Source: Xenorhabdus bovienii SS-2004
Lineage (GTDB): Bacteria; Pseudomonadota; Gammaproteobacteria; Enterobacterales; Enterobacteriaceae
NCBI RefSeq assembly: GCF_000027225.1
Contig: NC_013892.1
Span: 372,001-436,000, forward strand
Direction of reading: 5' to 3'
DNA length: 64,000 nt
A program made the position numbers and the translations under genes. Positions 13,010 to 23,124 of the stretch are shown one piece after another. Positions within the stretch are counted from its first letter, which is position 1. Each line of letters starts with the position of its first letter. The notes beneath the pieces are model-generated. The model was not told where the DNA came from and did no database searches. It saw only the letters and a program-made list of their open reading frames with translations.

Positions 13010-13729
13010 TTAATTTAACCCCAGAACTTCTTTTAGTGGTTTTAAATACCGGCGACTGACTGGGATATGCTCATTATTTCGTAACACCAGTTCTGCCTGT
13101 CCATTTTCTCCAAAAATGATTTCCCGCAAATGAGTCATATTGACCAGATATTGGCGATGGCAGCGAGTCAAAGAAGTCCGGGTTTCTAGCGTACGCAGGG
13201 TTAACTCGGTAAAACCTTCCTGTTTATTGGCGCTCATCACATAAACTCCACTCAAGCGTGAGGTGACATACAGCACCTCATCTAACTGCATCAGCCATAT
13301 CCGGTTGTGCCCTGTACAGGGAATATATTTAAGCGGTTCATCTTCCTGTTGCAGATCTGCCAGATTTTGCTTCTGATAGCCTGAACGCAGTCGCTGCAAC
13401 GTTTTGCTCAGACGCTCCTTTTCCGGTGGTTTCAGCAAATAATCAAACGCGTGTTCTTCAAAGGCTTGCACTGCGTATTCATCAAAGGCCGTGAGAAAAA
13501 CAATATAAGGGCGATGCTCAGGGTCAAGCAGCCCCACCATTTCAAGCCCGGTAATGCGGGGCATCTGAATATCGAGGAAAACCACATCCGGTTTCAGGCG
13601 ATGGATAGCACCAATCGCTTCCACCGCGTTGGCACACTCACCGATGATTTGAATATCCGTTTCCTCTTCTAGCAGGTAACGCAGATTCTCTCGAGCCAGT
13701 GGTTCATCATCAACAATCAATACATTCAT
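13010..13729 (-). CDS. btsR: Response regulator BtsR (YehT), LytTR type
   Basis: A 239-residue LytTR-family response regulator. The N-terminal receiver contains the phospho-acceptor in [15 protein letters not shown] (Asp about 54), and the C-terminal LytTR DNA-binding domain (about 135-239) has the CHRQYLVNM block. In E. coli BtsR with BtsS responds to extracellular pyruvate and activates the transporter gene btsT. Its start lies two bases from the btsS stop, so the two form an operon. btsT is not in this window. Confidence 0.92.
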   Translation of the reverse strand: MNVLIVDDEPLARENLRYLLEEETDIQIIGECANAVEAIGAIHRLKPDVVFLDIQMPRITGLEMVGLLDPEHRPYIVFLTAFDEYAVQAFEEHAFDYLLKPPEKERLSKTLQRLRSGYQKQNLADLQQEDEPLKYIPCTGHNRIWLMQLDEVLYVTSRLSGVYVMSANKQEGFTELTLRTLETRTSLTRCHRQYLVNMTHLREIIFGENGQAELVLRNNEHIPVSRRYLKPLKEVLGLN

Positions 13730-13731
13730 AT

Positions 13732-15429
13732 TTACACTGCTTTGTCAGTTTCTTTTTCCAATGGTAAACATAAAATGACACGGGTAAATTTTTCTGGTTG
13801 GCAATCAACACGCATACCATAGCGCTCACCATAGCGAAGCCGAAGACGTTTATCTACCAGACTCATTCCAAGTCCATCCCCTATTTTTTTTAGACAATAA
13901 AGTCCTGCATTATCTTCAATCTCAACCAGTAATAAATTAGCTTTCTGATGGGCTCGGATAGTAACTCGGCCTGTATCCAGTAACTGTGAAGTGCCATGTT
14001 TTATGGCGTTTTCTACCATGGGTTGCAGGGAAAAGGCGGGCAATTTTGCGCAGCGCAGGGATTCAGGTATCGCTATGGCAATCTGGAGACGCTCACGGAA
14101 ACGGGCTTTCTCTATTTGTAAGTAAGCATTCACATGCTCTATCTCATTTTCCAGCGTGGCAATTTCCTCTGGTCGTTTCAGATTCTTGCGGAAAAATGTT
14201 GAAAGATATTGTACAAGCTGCCCGGCCTGCTGGCTATCCCGCCGGATCACCGCCTGTAACGTATTTAAGGCATTAAATAAAAAGTGAGGATTTACTTGCG
14301 CGTGAAGTAGCTTTACTTCTGATTGCAGCAAAGATTGCTTGTTCCGCTCGTATTGTCCGGCAAGAATTTGGGCAGAAAGCAGGCTGGCAATGCCCTCACC
14401 TAATGTACGATTGATTGAACTGAATAGACAATTCTTAGCTTCATAAAGTTTGATGGTGCCAATCACCTGTTGGTTTTCTCCCCGTAAAGGGATCACCAAA
14501 GCCGAGCCGAGTTTACAGATTGGGCTGAGAGAGCAGCGATAGGGCGTTTCATTACCATCGGCATACACGACTTCATTATTTTCTATCGCACGGTGTGATT
14601 GCTCGGAAACAATGGGAGTACCAGACAAATGGTGATCGGAGCCAATGCCGATAAACGCCAGTAATTTATCCCTGTCGGTGATTGCAACCGCCCCGATCTC
14701 TAACTCCTGATAAATAACCTTTGCTACGCGCATACTGTTATCCTCATTGAACCCTTTACGCAGTATTCCTTCTGTACAGACGGCGATTTTCAGGGCTTGG
14801 GCAGAAAAGGCGCTGGTATATTTTTCAAAGATGGCGCGCCTGTCGAGCAGTATCCGAATGAACATGGCCGCTCCGATGCTATTGGCAATGATCATGGGAG
14901 CGGCGATATTTTTCACCAACTTAAGAGCATCACTGAACGGATTGGCAAGCAGCAGGATAATGCTCATCTGGATACATTCAGCCAGGAAGGTGACGATGGC
15001 GGCAGTCCACGGATTCAGCAGCTTATTGATTTGTCCCCGCTTCATCAGATAACTGTGTACAAGGCCGCCCAGTATGCCTTCTACAATAGTGGACACCATA
15101 CAACTAAACGCGGTCATTCCACCAAGGGAATAGCGGTGTAATCCCCCGGTGAATCCTACCATAGCCCCGACCGCCGGCCCGCCGAGAAAGCCACCCAGTA
15201 CAGCACCGATGGCGCGGGTATTGGCGATGGAATCATTGACACTCAATCCAAAATACGTCCCCATAATGCAAAAAATGGAGAAAATGACATAACACATCAG
15301 CTTATGTGGCAAGCGAACGGAAACTTGCAGCAGGGGGATAAACAGAGGCGTTTTACTCAGCAGCCAGGCGATAACCAAATAGACACACATTTGCTGAAGT
15401 AGTAACAAAACAAGATTAAATTCATGCAT
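13732..15429 (-). CDS. btsS: Sensor histidine kinase BtsS (YehU)
   Basis: A 565-residue LytS-type membrane kinase, close to E. coli BtsS (561). The N-terminal half carries the 5TM-5TMR_LYT membrane module (residues ~1-200, including [13 protein letters not shown]). A GAF-like region follows (about 215-350), then the histidine kinase core with [14 protein letters not shown], and an ATPase domain with N and G boxes. It senses pyruvate in E. coli. It sits between deaD and the accessory island, where E. coli has mtr and yhbW, so its location is unusual. Confidence 0.93.
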   Translation of the reverse strand: MHEFNLVLLLLQQMCVYLVIAWLLSKTPLFIPLLQVSVRLPHKLMCYVIFSIFCIMGTYFGLSVNDSIANTRAIGAVLGGFLGGPAVGAMVGFTGGLHRYSLGGMTAFSCMVSTIVEGILGGLVHSYLMKRGQINKLLNPWTAAIVTFLAECIQMSIILLLANPFSDALKLVKNIAAPMIIANSIGAAMFIRILLDRRAIFEKYTSAFSAQALKIAVCTEGILRKGFNEDNSMRVAKVIYQELEIGAVAITDRDKLLAFIGIGSDHHLSGTPIVSEQSHRAIENNEVVYADGNETPYRCSLSPICKLGSALVIPLRGENQQVIGTIKLYEAKNCLFSSINRTLGEGIASLLSAQILAGQYERNKQSLLQSEVKLLHAQVNPHFLFNALNTLQAVIRRDSQQAGQLVQYLSTFFRKNLKRPEEIATLENEIEHVNAYLQIEKARFRERLQIAIAIPESLRCAKLPAFSLQPMVENAIKHGTSQLLDTGRVTIRAHQKANLLLVEIEDNAGLYCLKKIGDGLGMSLVDKRLRLRYGERYGMRVDCQPEKFTRVILCLPLEKETDKAV

Positions 15430-15604
15430 ATTTTTCTATTTTCATTATGTGATTAATTTTTATAAATAAATTTAGAGCGCCATTATCAAAGGTTAAATTT
15501 AAGCCCGTCAATAGGACATTGGGAAGAGAAAGTCATTCTGTTGAGAAGATAGAGGATGAGCCGCCCCTTTGAGAGGCGGGTGTGTATGTCAAATATTAAT
15601 TGTT

Positions 15605-18592
15605 TTACTGACGACAAATGACATAATCGCTGACAATGTTGTCCTCAATGGGATGTGCAAATCCATTGTCTATATTCACGGCAATATGCACTTTGTTACC
15701 CTCTGCAGGCGTTGAAGAACGATAAGAGCGATGTTGTGGCCAGCCGTGCAGATCGTGCATTTCATTTGCCGAATATGCACGATACAGGCTCTGTAAGTCC
15801 TCTTGTGTTGGCAAATTGGCATGTATTTTTCCGCAGTACCATTCAGCGCCTTTGTAAACCCGACGTGGCCATATCTCACCGCTTTCAAAAAATGTGGCCA
15901 ACCCTTTCATCTTTCCTTTCAGTTCAACTTGCAACTGAGGGCGCATAAAGACAGCGCCATTGGCACCCATTACTGATTCGGACATATGTCCCCAAAAGTT
16001 TGCCAGAGGGGTATCGGGGCTGGTCGGGACGGTAAAGATGAGCTCCTGAGTTTTAGGTTTTGCAGAACCATATGCTGTTATCTTAAAAGAAGTTTTTACA
16101 CCGTTCCCGTTTGGATCGGTGATAGGAATAGACAGTACGCCCTGCTCATCTGTCACGCCTTGATAAAGAGCAGGTTTGCCGCCTATCAGCACGGTAATCG
16201 TCTGAGGTTTATTCTGGCGGTTTATTGCTTGGGTCGCTTGCACCTCAACGGCCACATTTCTGACGGGTTGCCCGTGATTGAATGTCTGTACGGTCAAAGT
16301 TATTGTGTTGCTTTTTTTAGTATTATCAGTATTCACTGTGGCAGCGATATCATCCGCAATCCCTCTGACTTTTCCGCCTTCACTGCCGCCGTGAGTACGG
16401 TTGCCACTCTCTTGGCTCATGCTGGTATTAACAATCATAGTATTCCCGATGAGTCCAAGACCATTTTGTGCCTGCACTGCAACGGCTTTTACCCGGCCAG
16501 CATCTGACAGTTCCAATGTATAGTTAGGGAGCTTGCCTGATTCGACGATCGTATGACTGTTAGTAATATCGATATTACCTTTGTCACCCCATACATAGCG
16601 GGATTTATCCACTTTTTCGCCCCCATTAGGGTTAAAAGTATAAGTTGCACTCAATTTTTGCCCGATCTCCAATTTACCAACAATAGTCAGATTTTTGACA
16701 AACGGTGCGTCAGGATGCACAAATGTGATTTTTAATGGTTTGATATGAACTCCATCCACTTCAGGCGTAATTTTTAGTATCCCTATTTTTTTTCCAGCCG
16801 TGAGTATGGCTTCATAGACACCTGGTTGAGTTTCTTTTATTTTTCCGATCGTCGGATCGCTGCCTTCTCCACCCAACTGATTAGTAACCCATTTGATATC
16901 GTCGGCAACATCACGGATTGGCTTACCCTCTTTATCCTCTAAGGTTAATTTCAGCATGGTGGTGGCACGGTCATCAGCCAGCAGTTCATTATCTTTTGCT
17001 GTGAAAGTGGACTTATTGTCACGTACTGCGGCTGGCAGCACCTGTACTTGAGTTTCTACCCGCTGAGAAGCATTGCCGTGCTCATCATAGGCCACGGCAC
17101 TGAGAATATAAGTATTGTTGCCCTGATGGTGGTATTCCGGCAGAGTCAGCAGATAATGAGAACCGCCTTGGCGCTCGATCTCACCCCCATCGGCAAACAG
17201 GTTTACGGCTTCCCACTGAATATTTTTCAGACCATATTTACTGACCACGGTAAGGTGAAGCGGCTTGATATCACCAGCATGTCCGGTAATCAGACGGTCC
17301 ATTGTAAGATGGATAACTTCACGCTTGCGGTATTCCAGAACAATCTGGTTATTGCGGTCGACCAGATCATAGCGACTGCCTTGCAGGGTGCGCTTGAAAT
17401 CCGTGGCATCGGGATCAATTTGCTTCTCCCATGGTGTACCTATTTCATAGTTCAACTCTATATTGAACAGGGTTTCTCCACCACCGGAAGTATTTTGCTT
17501 CCGATCAATGCCGAAAGTCAGCAATGGGATCGGCGTATAATTAATTCCTACGGTGAAGGCAGAAGGATCTTTCTGGCGATGATTTTGATTGAGTAACCCA
17601 ACTTCATCCCCGAAGTAATGTTCATACATCAACTTGCCACCGAGTTGTGGCAAAGCAGGTACATAGCCCTGAATCCGCAGGTCAAAGCCATTAGCCGGGC
17701 GCTCATCGTAATCGGTCAGAAGAGGGGATTCTTTCCAATTGCTTAAGCGAAAGTAACCATTAGCACCCAGCTTCAGATAATCGCGGGCATATTCAGCACC
17801 AAGCCCTATTCGGGTATTCTCTCCGGTAAAGTCATAGTCAAAAAAGGCGTTGTATCCCAGCATTCCGCCGTCAAAGAAACGGCGTTGTCCAACACCGAGA
17901 TTGATGGTATTGCGTTTATCCAGCCGACGCAGGCCGAATTGGGTGAACGTCAGTTGGTTCTTTGTATCATACAGGGGGAGTAGCATATCAAGCTGACTGC
18001 CATCTAATCGACCCCGATCACTTATATTTATCTGTACCCGTGCGGTGCCGTAGTGCCCCAGCCAATTCTGAATCTGCTGATTGACTTCACTGACTGCGAG
18101 ACCGTTTAACTGAATTTTTGCGCTATTGCTTATGTCATTACTTTTCAACACATCGCCAACGCGAATAGCGGCATTAGACAGACGGCTATTTGTCTCATCT
18201 TTGCTGTCAGATTCGTCTAACGGAGAATAATTACAAGGCAGAAATTTATTGAGGCGAGGTCGGGGTACATCAATTTCATCACCGATACCCAATGTTGAAA
18301 AGGGTTTGCTAAAGGTACGCAATTGATTGATTTTTTTTAGATCATCGACGGTTAGGCTATAACGTTTAGCTATTAAATCGATCGTTTCCCCGGATTTCAG
18401 GATATAAGGTTTTATCGGTAGTGCCGTCAATTGTTGATCGTGAGAAGTCGTATGCGTTTTGGCTGCGGCGATAATGGGAGTAAATGTACCTGCTACTGGA
18501 AACGCCAGTTGGATGATAATGTTCGCCCAAGCCATTCGTTTCAGCAAAGGATACTGATTCTGTGGCCACGACTTATCGAATTTTCTGTGCAT
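15605..18592 (-). CDS. Intimin/invasin-type inverse autotransporter adhesin
   Basis: A 995-residue outer-membrane adhesin. It begins with a long basic signal peptide (about 1-43), a LysM peptidoglycan-binding segment (about 62-110, ILKSGETIDLIAKRYSL), and the inverse autotransporter beta-barrel (about 150-400, with LGVGQRRFFDGGMLGYNAFFD). Ig-like bacterial domains follow (Big_1-type around 540-640 and 750-865). The C-terminal ~110 residues contain two Cys (WYCGKI and the terminal VICRQ) that could pair as in the lectin-like tip of Yersinia invasin. Such proteins bind host cells. It is monocistronic, with a long AT-rich 5' region. The ligand cannot be read from sequence. Confidence 0.9.
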   Translation of the reverse strand: MHRKFDKSWPQNQYPLLKRMAWANIIIQLAFPVAGTFTPIIAAAKTHTTSHDQQLTALPIKPYILKSGETIDLIAKRYSLTVDDLKKINQLRTFSKPFSTLGIGDEIDVPRPRLNKFLPCNYSPLDESDSKDETNSRLSNAAIRVGDVLKSNDISNSAKIQLNGLAVSEVNQQIQNWLGHYGTARVQINISDRGRLDGSQLDMLLPLYDTKNQLTFTQFGLRRLDKRNTINLGVGQRRFFDGGMLGYNAFFDYDFTGENTRIGLGAEYARDYLKLGANGYFRLSNWKESPLLTDYDERPANGFDLRIQGYVPALPQLGGKLMYEHYFGDEVGLLNQNHRQKDPSAFTVGINYTPIPLLTFGIDRKQNTSGGGETLFNIELNYEIGTPWEKQIDPDATDFKRTLQGSRYDLVDRNNQIVLEYRKREVIHLTMDRLITGHAGDIKPLHLTVVSKYGLKNIQWEAVNLFADGGEIERQGGSHYLLTLPEYHHQGNNTYILSAVAYDEHGNASQRVETQVQVLPAAVRDNKSTFTAKDNELLADDRATTMLKLTLEDKEGKPIRDVADDIKWVTNQLGGEGSDPTIGKIKETQPGVYEAILTAGKKIGILKITPEVDGVHIKPLKITFVHPDAPFVKNLTIVGKLEIGQKLSATYTFNPNGGEKVDKSRYVWGDKGNIDITNSHTIVESGKLPNYTLELSDAGRVKAVAVQAQNGLGLIGNTMIVNTSMSQESGNRTHGGSEGGKVRGIADDIAATVNTDNTKKSNTITLTVQTFNHGQPVRNVAVEVQATQAINRQNKPQTITVLIGGKPALYQGVTDEQGVLSIPITDPNGNGVKTSFKITAYGSAKPKTQELIFTVPTSPDTPLANFWGHMSESVMGANGAVFMRPQLQVELKGKMKGLATFFESGEIWPRRVYKGAEWYCGKIHANLPTQEDLQSLYRAYSANEMHDLHGWPQHRSYRSSTPAEGNKVHIAVNIDNGFAHPIEDNIVSDYVICRQ

Positions 18593-19417
18593 AGCTATAC
18601 CTATAACAATAAAAAAACGCCAGTAATGCCGAAAATAGAATGCTGACCAGACGACATTGGCTGACTTGATACATCATAAGGCAGTTAACAAAATCTATTA
18701 ATTAGTTAATGATTGGGTTATTTGTCTGATTTATGTCTTATATGTAGATTTTTATTCCAACATAAAATCATTTTTTGATCAATATAACTTTTGTTAGCAA
18801 ACATATTAAATATAATGGAGATCAAGAAGAAGGATTTGATGGTTTTATGAAGAGTATCTTTTGATGGTAAAGATATGTTTTTTTAATTAATTTAATTAAA
18901 ACATATAGTTATGTATTTATTACTCAATTGGCTGGGTATCCTGGAGAGGATAAAATAAAAACAACTTTAAATATAAATAAATATGATCAATTAAAACGGT
19001 GTGATTAATTGCTACTAATTTTTGTTTTCATTTACCAATGGCAGACAGCCCAATTTTGTCTATGAATTGTTCTATTTGACGCATAGGTTAAAATTATTTT
19101 TTATCTCTCACGATCAAACAACGAGTATTGCGTTATTTTTGAGATTAAAAAATAGACACAAAATAATATTGCTAATTTATTATGTAAGTCTGACTACACT
19201 GTTCATTGCTTTTTATAATTATTTATTGTGCTTTTTGTGATTTAGGTTTTATTTATATTCTGCAAAATTTCAAATAGGTCATATACTTACTCAAGCTAAA
19301 AATTTTGACGTAACAGATTGAAAAATGATCTCCAAACCATTGTTTACTGATGCTCATTGATCAGAGGGAAGTTTATTGCCATAAAACGGAAAACATAAAA
19401 AAATTTTTGTTGTGCTG
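18593..19417. other. AT-rich intergenic region upstream of the adhesin, with a dyad at 18872-18906
   Basis: About 825 bases without a convincing gene separate the adhesin start from the recombinase leader. The clearest structure is an AT-rich dyad at 18872-18906 with arms ATATGTTTT and AAAACATAT and a TTAATTAA-rich centre. It could be a bidirectional terminator, a silencing/bent-DNA site or a recombination target. Short frames here lack ribosome binding sites and look random. Confidence 0.4.
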
Positions 19418-19439
19418 ACATTCTGCTCAAACAGAATGT
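19418..19439. promoter_or_regulatory. Perfect 8-bp dyad upstream of the recombinase gene
   Basis: ACATTCTG and CAGAATGT flank a six-base spacer, 44 bases before the recombinase ATG. The placement suits an operator or leader hairpin. I did not see a second copy that would mark an invertible segment. Confidence 0.4.
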
Positions 19440-19482
19440 ATTTAATTAAAGTAGTGCTGGATTCGCTTTATTGGAGATAGTC

Positions 19483-20076
19483 ATGAGAAAATATATAACA
19501 CAAGACGAATGGAATCGTGTTTTTTCTGTATTAAACAATGGTACAAATAAAGAGCGCGATCAGTGTCTGCTATACTTAACTTATATTCATGGCCTACGTG
19601 TGAGTGAGTTGACTTCATTAAAAGTCTCCGATATCGATATCGCAGGGAAAACCATTTATATAAAGCGGTTAAAAAATGGATTTTCGACAACACACCCTAT
19701 CTCAAAAACAGAAAAAGAACTTATCTTAAAATGGCTTAAAATCAGAAATAACAACTCGGTATATTGCGCTTCTTTGTGGCTGTTTCCTTCACGAAAAGGC
19801 GGAAAATTATCACGTCAGTGGGTTCATGTTTTAATGGGGCGATACGGAGAACAGGCGGGTTTATCCATTAGGTTGCACCCACACAAGTTGCGACACTCCT
19901 GCGGGTTTGAATTGGCTAATCAAGGATTAGATACCCGGCTGATTCAGGATTATTTGGGGCATCGTAATATTCGTCACACCATGCATTACACTGCCAGCAA
20001 TCCAGAACGGTTTCAGAAAGCCTGGCAGCAGAATCAACAATTGAAAATTGATAGTGGTAAATATCCTGCCCCTTGA
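19483..20076 (+). CDS. FimB/FimE-like tyrosine recombinase
   Basis: A 197-residue minimal tyrosine recombinase resembling E. coli FimB/FimE and Proteus MrpI, which invert fimbrial promoter segments. Catalytic residues are visible: Arg in HGLRVSEL, His/Arg in HPHKLRHSCGFELAN, His in DYLGHRNIRHT and the nucleophile Tyr in HYTAS. The LIQDYLGHRNIRHT block is nearly the FimB sequence. I start at the ATG at 19483, with GGAG 7 bases upstream; a TTG at 19471 would place the start on that site. No fimbrial operon is adjacent; the nearest surface gene is the divergent adhesin. Its target is unknown. Confidence 0.9.
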   Translation: MRKYITQDEWNRVFSVLNNGTNKERDQCLLYLTYIHGLRVSELTSLKVSDIDIAGKTIYIKRLKNGFSTTHPISKTEKELILKWLKIRNNNSVYCASLWLFPSRKGGKLSRQWVHVLMGRYGEQAGLSIRLHPHKLRHSCGFELANQGLDTRLIQDYLGHRNIRHTMHYTASNPERFQKAWQQNQQLKIDSGKYPAP

Positions 20077-20212
20077 TAACCGATTAAATTTAAAGCTACT
20101 CTATGATCACACCTGCATTTTTCTTTTAAATGGGCGTATCAATTTTTTTCCGAAAACAACATATATTGCCTGAATAGGGCGAATATTCTAACAGCACATA
20201 AATAAAAAATAG

Positions 20213-20244
20213 ACCGGAAGATCACCATGATCTGTCCGGTTTTG
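20213..20244 (+). terminator. Intrinsic terminator after the recombinase
   Basis: The imperfect stem ACCGGA-a-GATCA / TGATC-tg-TCCGGT is followed by TTTTG, about 135 bases past the recombinase stop. Confidence 0.6.
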
Positions 20245-21224
20245 TAGCTATTTTACACTAATGGTATCGATAAATTTAAGGAATAAGAAATGATATTTTT
20301 ATAAAAAATAATTTTACTCCCAGCTATTAACTATTTGTTTGATATTATTCTATAGGGTAATTATCAGTATTTATTTACACGAAATTTGATAATGCACAGA
20401 TGATATTTATTTTTATATTGTCCTAATGTCAATTAAGTACACTATTAGCAGTAAGAAATACTGATTGGAATGAATAACACGACAAAATAGCATCTATTTA
20501 TTCTGTCAAATCGTTATATAAGCATTATTTTAAATAGTGATAAAATTGTAATATGAAATTTTACTGTATGATTAGTCATTATCCGTATAGTTGATTTCAT
20601 CATCTCATTTGTAATGCATATCTATTTTGAATAAAAATAAATAATACCGATGTTAATTAATTTTTATTGGAAATAATTACCATTGATATGGTAATTATTG
20701 TTACACATCGTTGCTGTTTAATTATTTCTATAGTGACTATTTTGTAGTGAGGTATTTTACACGGAGATTAATCTGCATGTGTCATCTTCATTCTAGGTTT
20801 TCTGGATCATTTTTCATCCGGGGCGTTCATCGGGATATCAGCGCTACGATTGTCATAACTTGCGATCCGTTGAGTGATTTTGGATTACTGAGTAGCCCGT
20901 AAAACTGGACGAAGTTCCTTTCAGGTGATCGATTTTTTTGAAAAATAATTTATAAGATACTTCAAACCTGAGAAATGTCACCATAAGGAATGAATGCCAA
21001 AAATTGAAAATTAAATCAATGAGATTTTATTGTTTCTATTCTAAATTATATATGATGATTTTAAATTTATGATCTCATTATTTCATAACCATTTATTATT
21101 ATCTTATTTTTTATTTTTATATAGAGTCTTGTGATGTATATTCATGACGAAAATTCATAATAGAAGTTCTTATATTGTAATGCAAATTTCCATGTATTTA
21201 AGTTAATATCATAAAGTTATAGAA
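20245..21224. other. AT-rich gene-poor stretch
   Basis: Roughly 980 bases of very AT-rich DNA. A 63-codon frame at 20711-20902 has no ribosome binding site or recognisable motif, and I do not call it. I see no IS ends, tRNA or CRISPR-like repeats. It probably holds decayed accessory DNA and regulatory sequence. Confidence 0.5.
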
Positions 21225-21458
21225 ATGCGTAAAGATGAACACTTTGATCCAATTCTTATATCCACCGGGCAGCATGATGAGATGTTATATTTTACTCTTT
21301 CGGTAGCGGCGGCGGACTTCAATCAAGATGGAAAGTTTGACTTCGCAACTATTGCCTATTCGGTGCCAAATTATTTTGTCGCAAAACAAGCACGAATCGT
21401 TGTACATATTAACCAGATCAAACGAGATGTTGCTGTAGGAGATACTGATGGAGCGTAG
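21225..21458 (+). pseudogene. FG-GAP/VCBS-type repeat fragment
   Basis: A 77-codon frame contains one clear FG-GAP/VCBS calcium-binding signature, AAADFNQDGKFDFATIAY. Such repeats occur in tandem in large secreted or surface beta-propeller proteins, so a single repeat in 77 residues without a signal peptide looks like the remnant of a bigger gene. No good ribosome binding site precedes the ATG. The frame runs 11 bases into the following SDR gene. It could instead be a small translated leader of the SDR gene; decay is more likely. Confidence 0.5.
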
Positions 21459-22236
21459 TTTAGCGGGTAAAGCAGTAATCATCACTGGGGCAGGTTCAGG
21501 TATTGGGCTTGCTGCTACCACGGAATTTTTAAATGCGGGGGCGTATGTTATAGGAGCGGATATTAACCTTGAGAAACTTTATGAGTTGCAGAGAGGGGAA
21601 TACCTATTTCCTTATCAGTTTAATGTCAGAGATCCCTCAGATATTGATGGTCTTATCAATACAGCCATCAGCCAATTTGGGAAGATAGATATCCTGATTA
21701 ATAATGCTGCATTAGTAGAACCGAGGAAAAGTTTTCTTGATGTAACCGATGACGACTGGAATTCTACAATCGAAACCAATCTGCTTGGTTACATCCGAAT
21801 GGCTCGCGGTGTACTACCTTATATGTGCAATCAGAAAAAGGGTATTTTACTCCATATCGCTTCTGAAGCAGCATTAATGCCAAATTTGATTCTCCCTGAT
21901 TACAGTATCTTGAAATCTTCAGTTCTAACTCTGTCTAAGGTGATATCAAGGGAGTTTGGAAAATATGGCATTCGATCTAATGTTATTTCTCCAGCTTTTA
22001 TTCATACCTCTATCTACGATAAACCTGAAGGATTGATAACTCAGCTTGAACAAAAGTATAAAGTTGGACGTGAAGAAGCATTGCAACGTTATATTGAAGA
22101 AGTTGATATCGCTGTTGGTCGGTTAGGGCAACCTGAAGAAGTGGCGGTTTTACTCTTATTTTTGGCCTCAGAATCTGCTGCATTCATTACTGGGGCAAAT
22201 TATTTAGTCGATGGCGGAGTGACTCCTTTTATCTAA
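21448..22236 (+). CDS. Short-chain dehydrogenase/reductase (first of a pair)
   Basis: A 262-residue classical SDR, predicted to be a cytoplasmic NAD(P)-dependent oxidoreductase. The cofactor motif TGAGSGIG is at about 14-21, NNAA replaces the usual NNAG, the catalytic Ser is in HIASEAAL, and the Tyr/Lys pair is in YSILK. It ends in the typical LVDGGVTPFI. The substrate is unknown. A second SDR follows 54 bases downstream on the same strand, suggesting one operon, with a convergent LysR gene beyond. Confidence 0.9.
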   Translation: MERSLAGKAVIITGAGSGIGLAATTEFLNAGAYVIGADINLEKLYELQRGEYLFPYQFNVRDPSDIDGLINTAISQFGKIDILINNAALVEPRKSFLDVTDDDWNSTIETNLLGYIRMARGVLPYMCNQKKGILLHIASEAALMPNLILPDYSILKSSVLTLSKVISREFGKYGIRSNVISPAFIHTSIYDKPEGLITQLEQKYKVGREEALQRYIEEVDIAVGRLGQPEEVAVLLLFLASESAAFITGANYLVDGGVTPFI

Positions 22237-22290
22237 TTAAAAAATAGGTTAAGACTCATTTTGGCTGACAGAAGATGAATAGAGGGTTAT

Positions 22291-23076
22291 ATGAATATAA
22301 ATTTAAAAGGGAAAATTGCATTAGTAACAGGTTCTACAGCAGGGATTGGATTAGCTATTGCTCAGGGTATGCATAAGGCTGGTGCTTCTGTCATTTTGAA
22401 TGGAAGAAGTGAAGAGAGGCTCATACAGGCGGTTAATAAATTTAACTGCTTGGATCGCGTTTTTACTGTAGCTGCTGATGTTGGCACCAAAGAAGGCTGT
22501 GAACTCATTAACAAAAATTTTCCGGATATTGATATTCTGGTTAATAACGCCGGAATTTTTTCTCCTAAGCCAATTTTTGAAATTAGCGATGATGAATGGA
22601 TTAATTATTTTAATATTAATGTCCTAAGTGGAATTCGTCTGGCACGTTCATACATTCCACTTATGATTGGGAAACGATGGGGACGTGTGGTATTCATCTC
22701 AAGTGAGTCAGCCTTACAAATCCCGGTAGAAATGCCACATTATGGCCTGACCAAGACGGCTCAAGTCGCAGCAGCAAGAGGATTCGCACAAGCTGCTACA
22801 GGAACAGGAGTCACTGTCAACAGCGTTTTACCTGGACCCACTGAAAGTGAAGGGGTAGAGCGATTTGTCAGAGAACTTATCACGGACCCAACACTTTCAA
22901 TGGAAGAAGCAGGAAAACGCTTTATTGAAACAGCACGTCCCGCATCGTTGCTGGGTCGGTTAGCCACTGCTGAAGAAGTCGCCAATGCTGTTCTCTTTTT
23001 AGCTTCACCACTCGCTTCTGCAATAACGGGTACTGCCCTGCGTGTTGATGGTGGCGTCATTCAAAGTATTTTGTAA
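22291..23076 (+). CDS. Short-chain dehydrogenase/reductase (second of a pair)
   Basis: A 261-residue classical SDR with TGSTAGIG (about 13-20), NNAG, catalytic Ser in FISSESAL and the YGLTK Tyr/Lys pair. The region after the active site (TESEGVERFVREL) is typical of SDRs annotated as oxidoreductases next to LysR regulators. It appears co-transcribed with the SDR upstream but is clearly diverged from it, so this is not a recent duplication. Substrate unknown. Confidence 0.9.
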   Translation: MNINLKGKIALVTGSTAGIGLAIAQGMHKAGASVILNGRSEERLIQAVNKFNCLDRVFTVAADVGTKEGCELINKNFPDIDILVNNAGIFSPKPIFEISDDEWINYFNINVLSGIRLARSYIPLMIGKRWGRVVFISSESALQIPVEMPHYGLTKTAQVAAARGFAQAATGTGVTVNSVLPGPTESEGVERFVRELITDPTLSMEEAGKRFIETARPASLLGRLATAEEVANAVLFLASPLASAITGTALRVDGGVIQSIL

Positions 23077-23124
23077 GATGGCAGGAACAAGTCGGGATGA
23101 TTATCAGTTTACCGGCTTGTTCAG

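Noticed and set aside
20711..20902. 63-codon ORF in the AT-rich region
   Set aside because: No ribosome binding site, no motif and atypical composition; indistinguishable from a chance frame.
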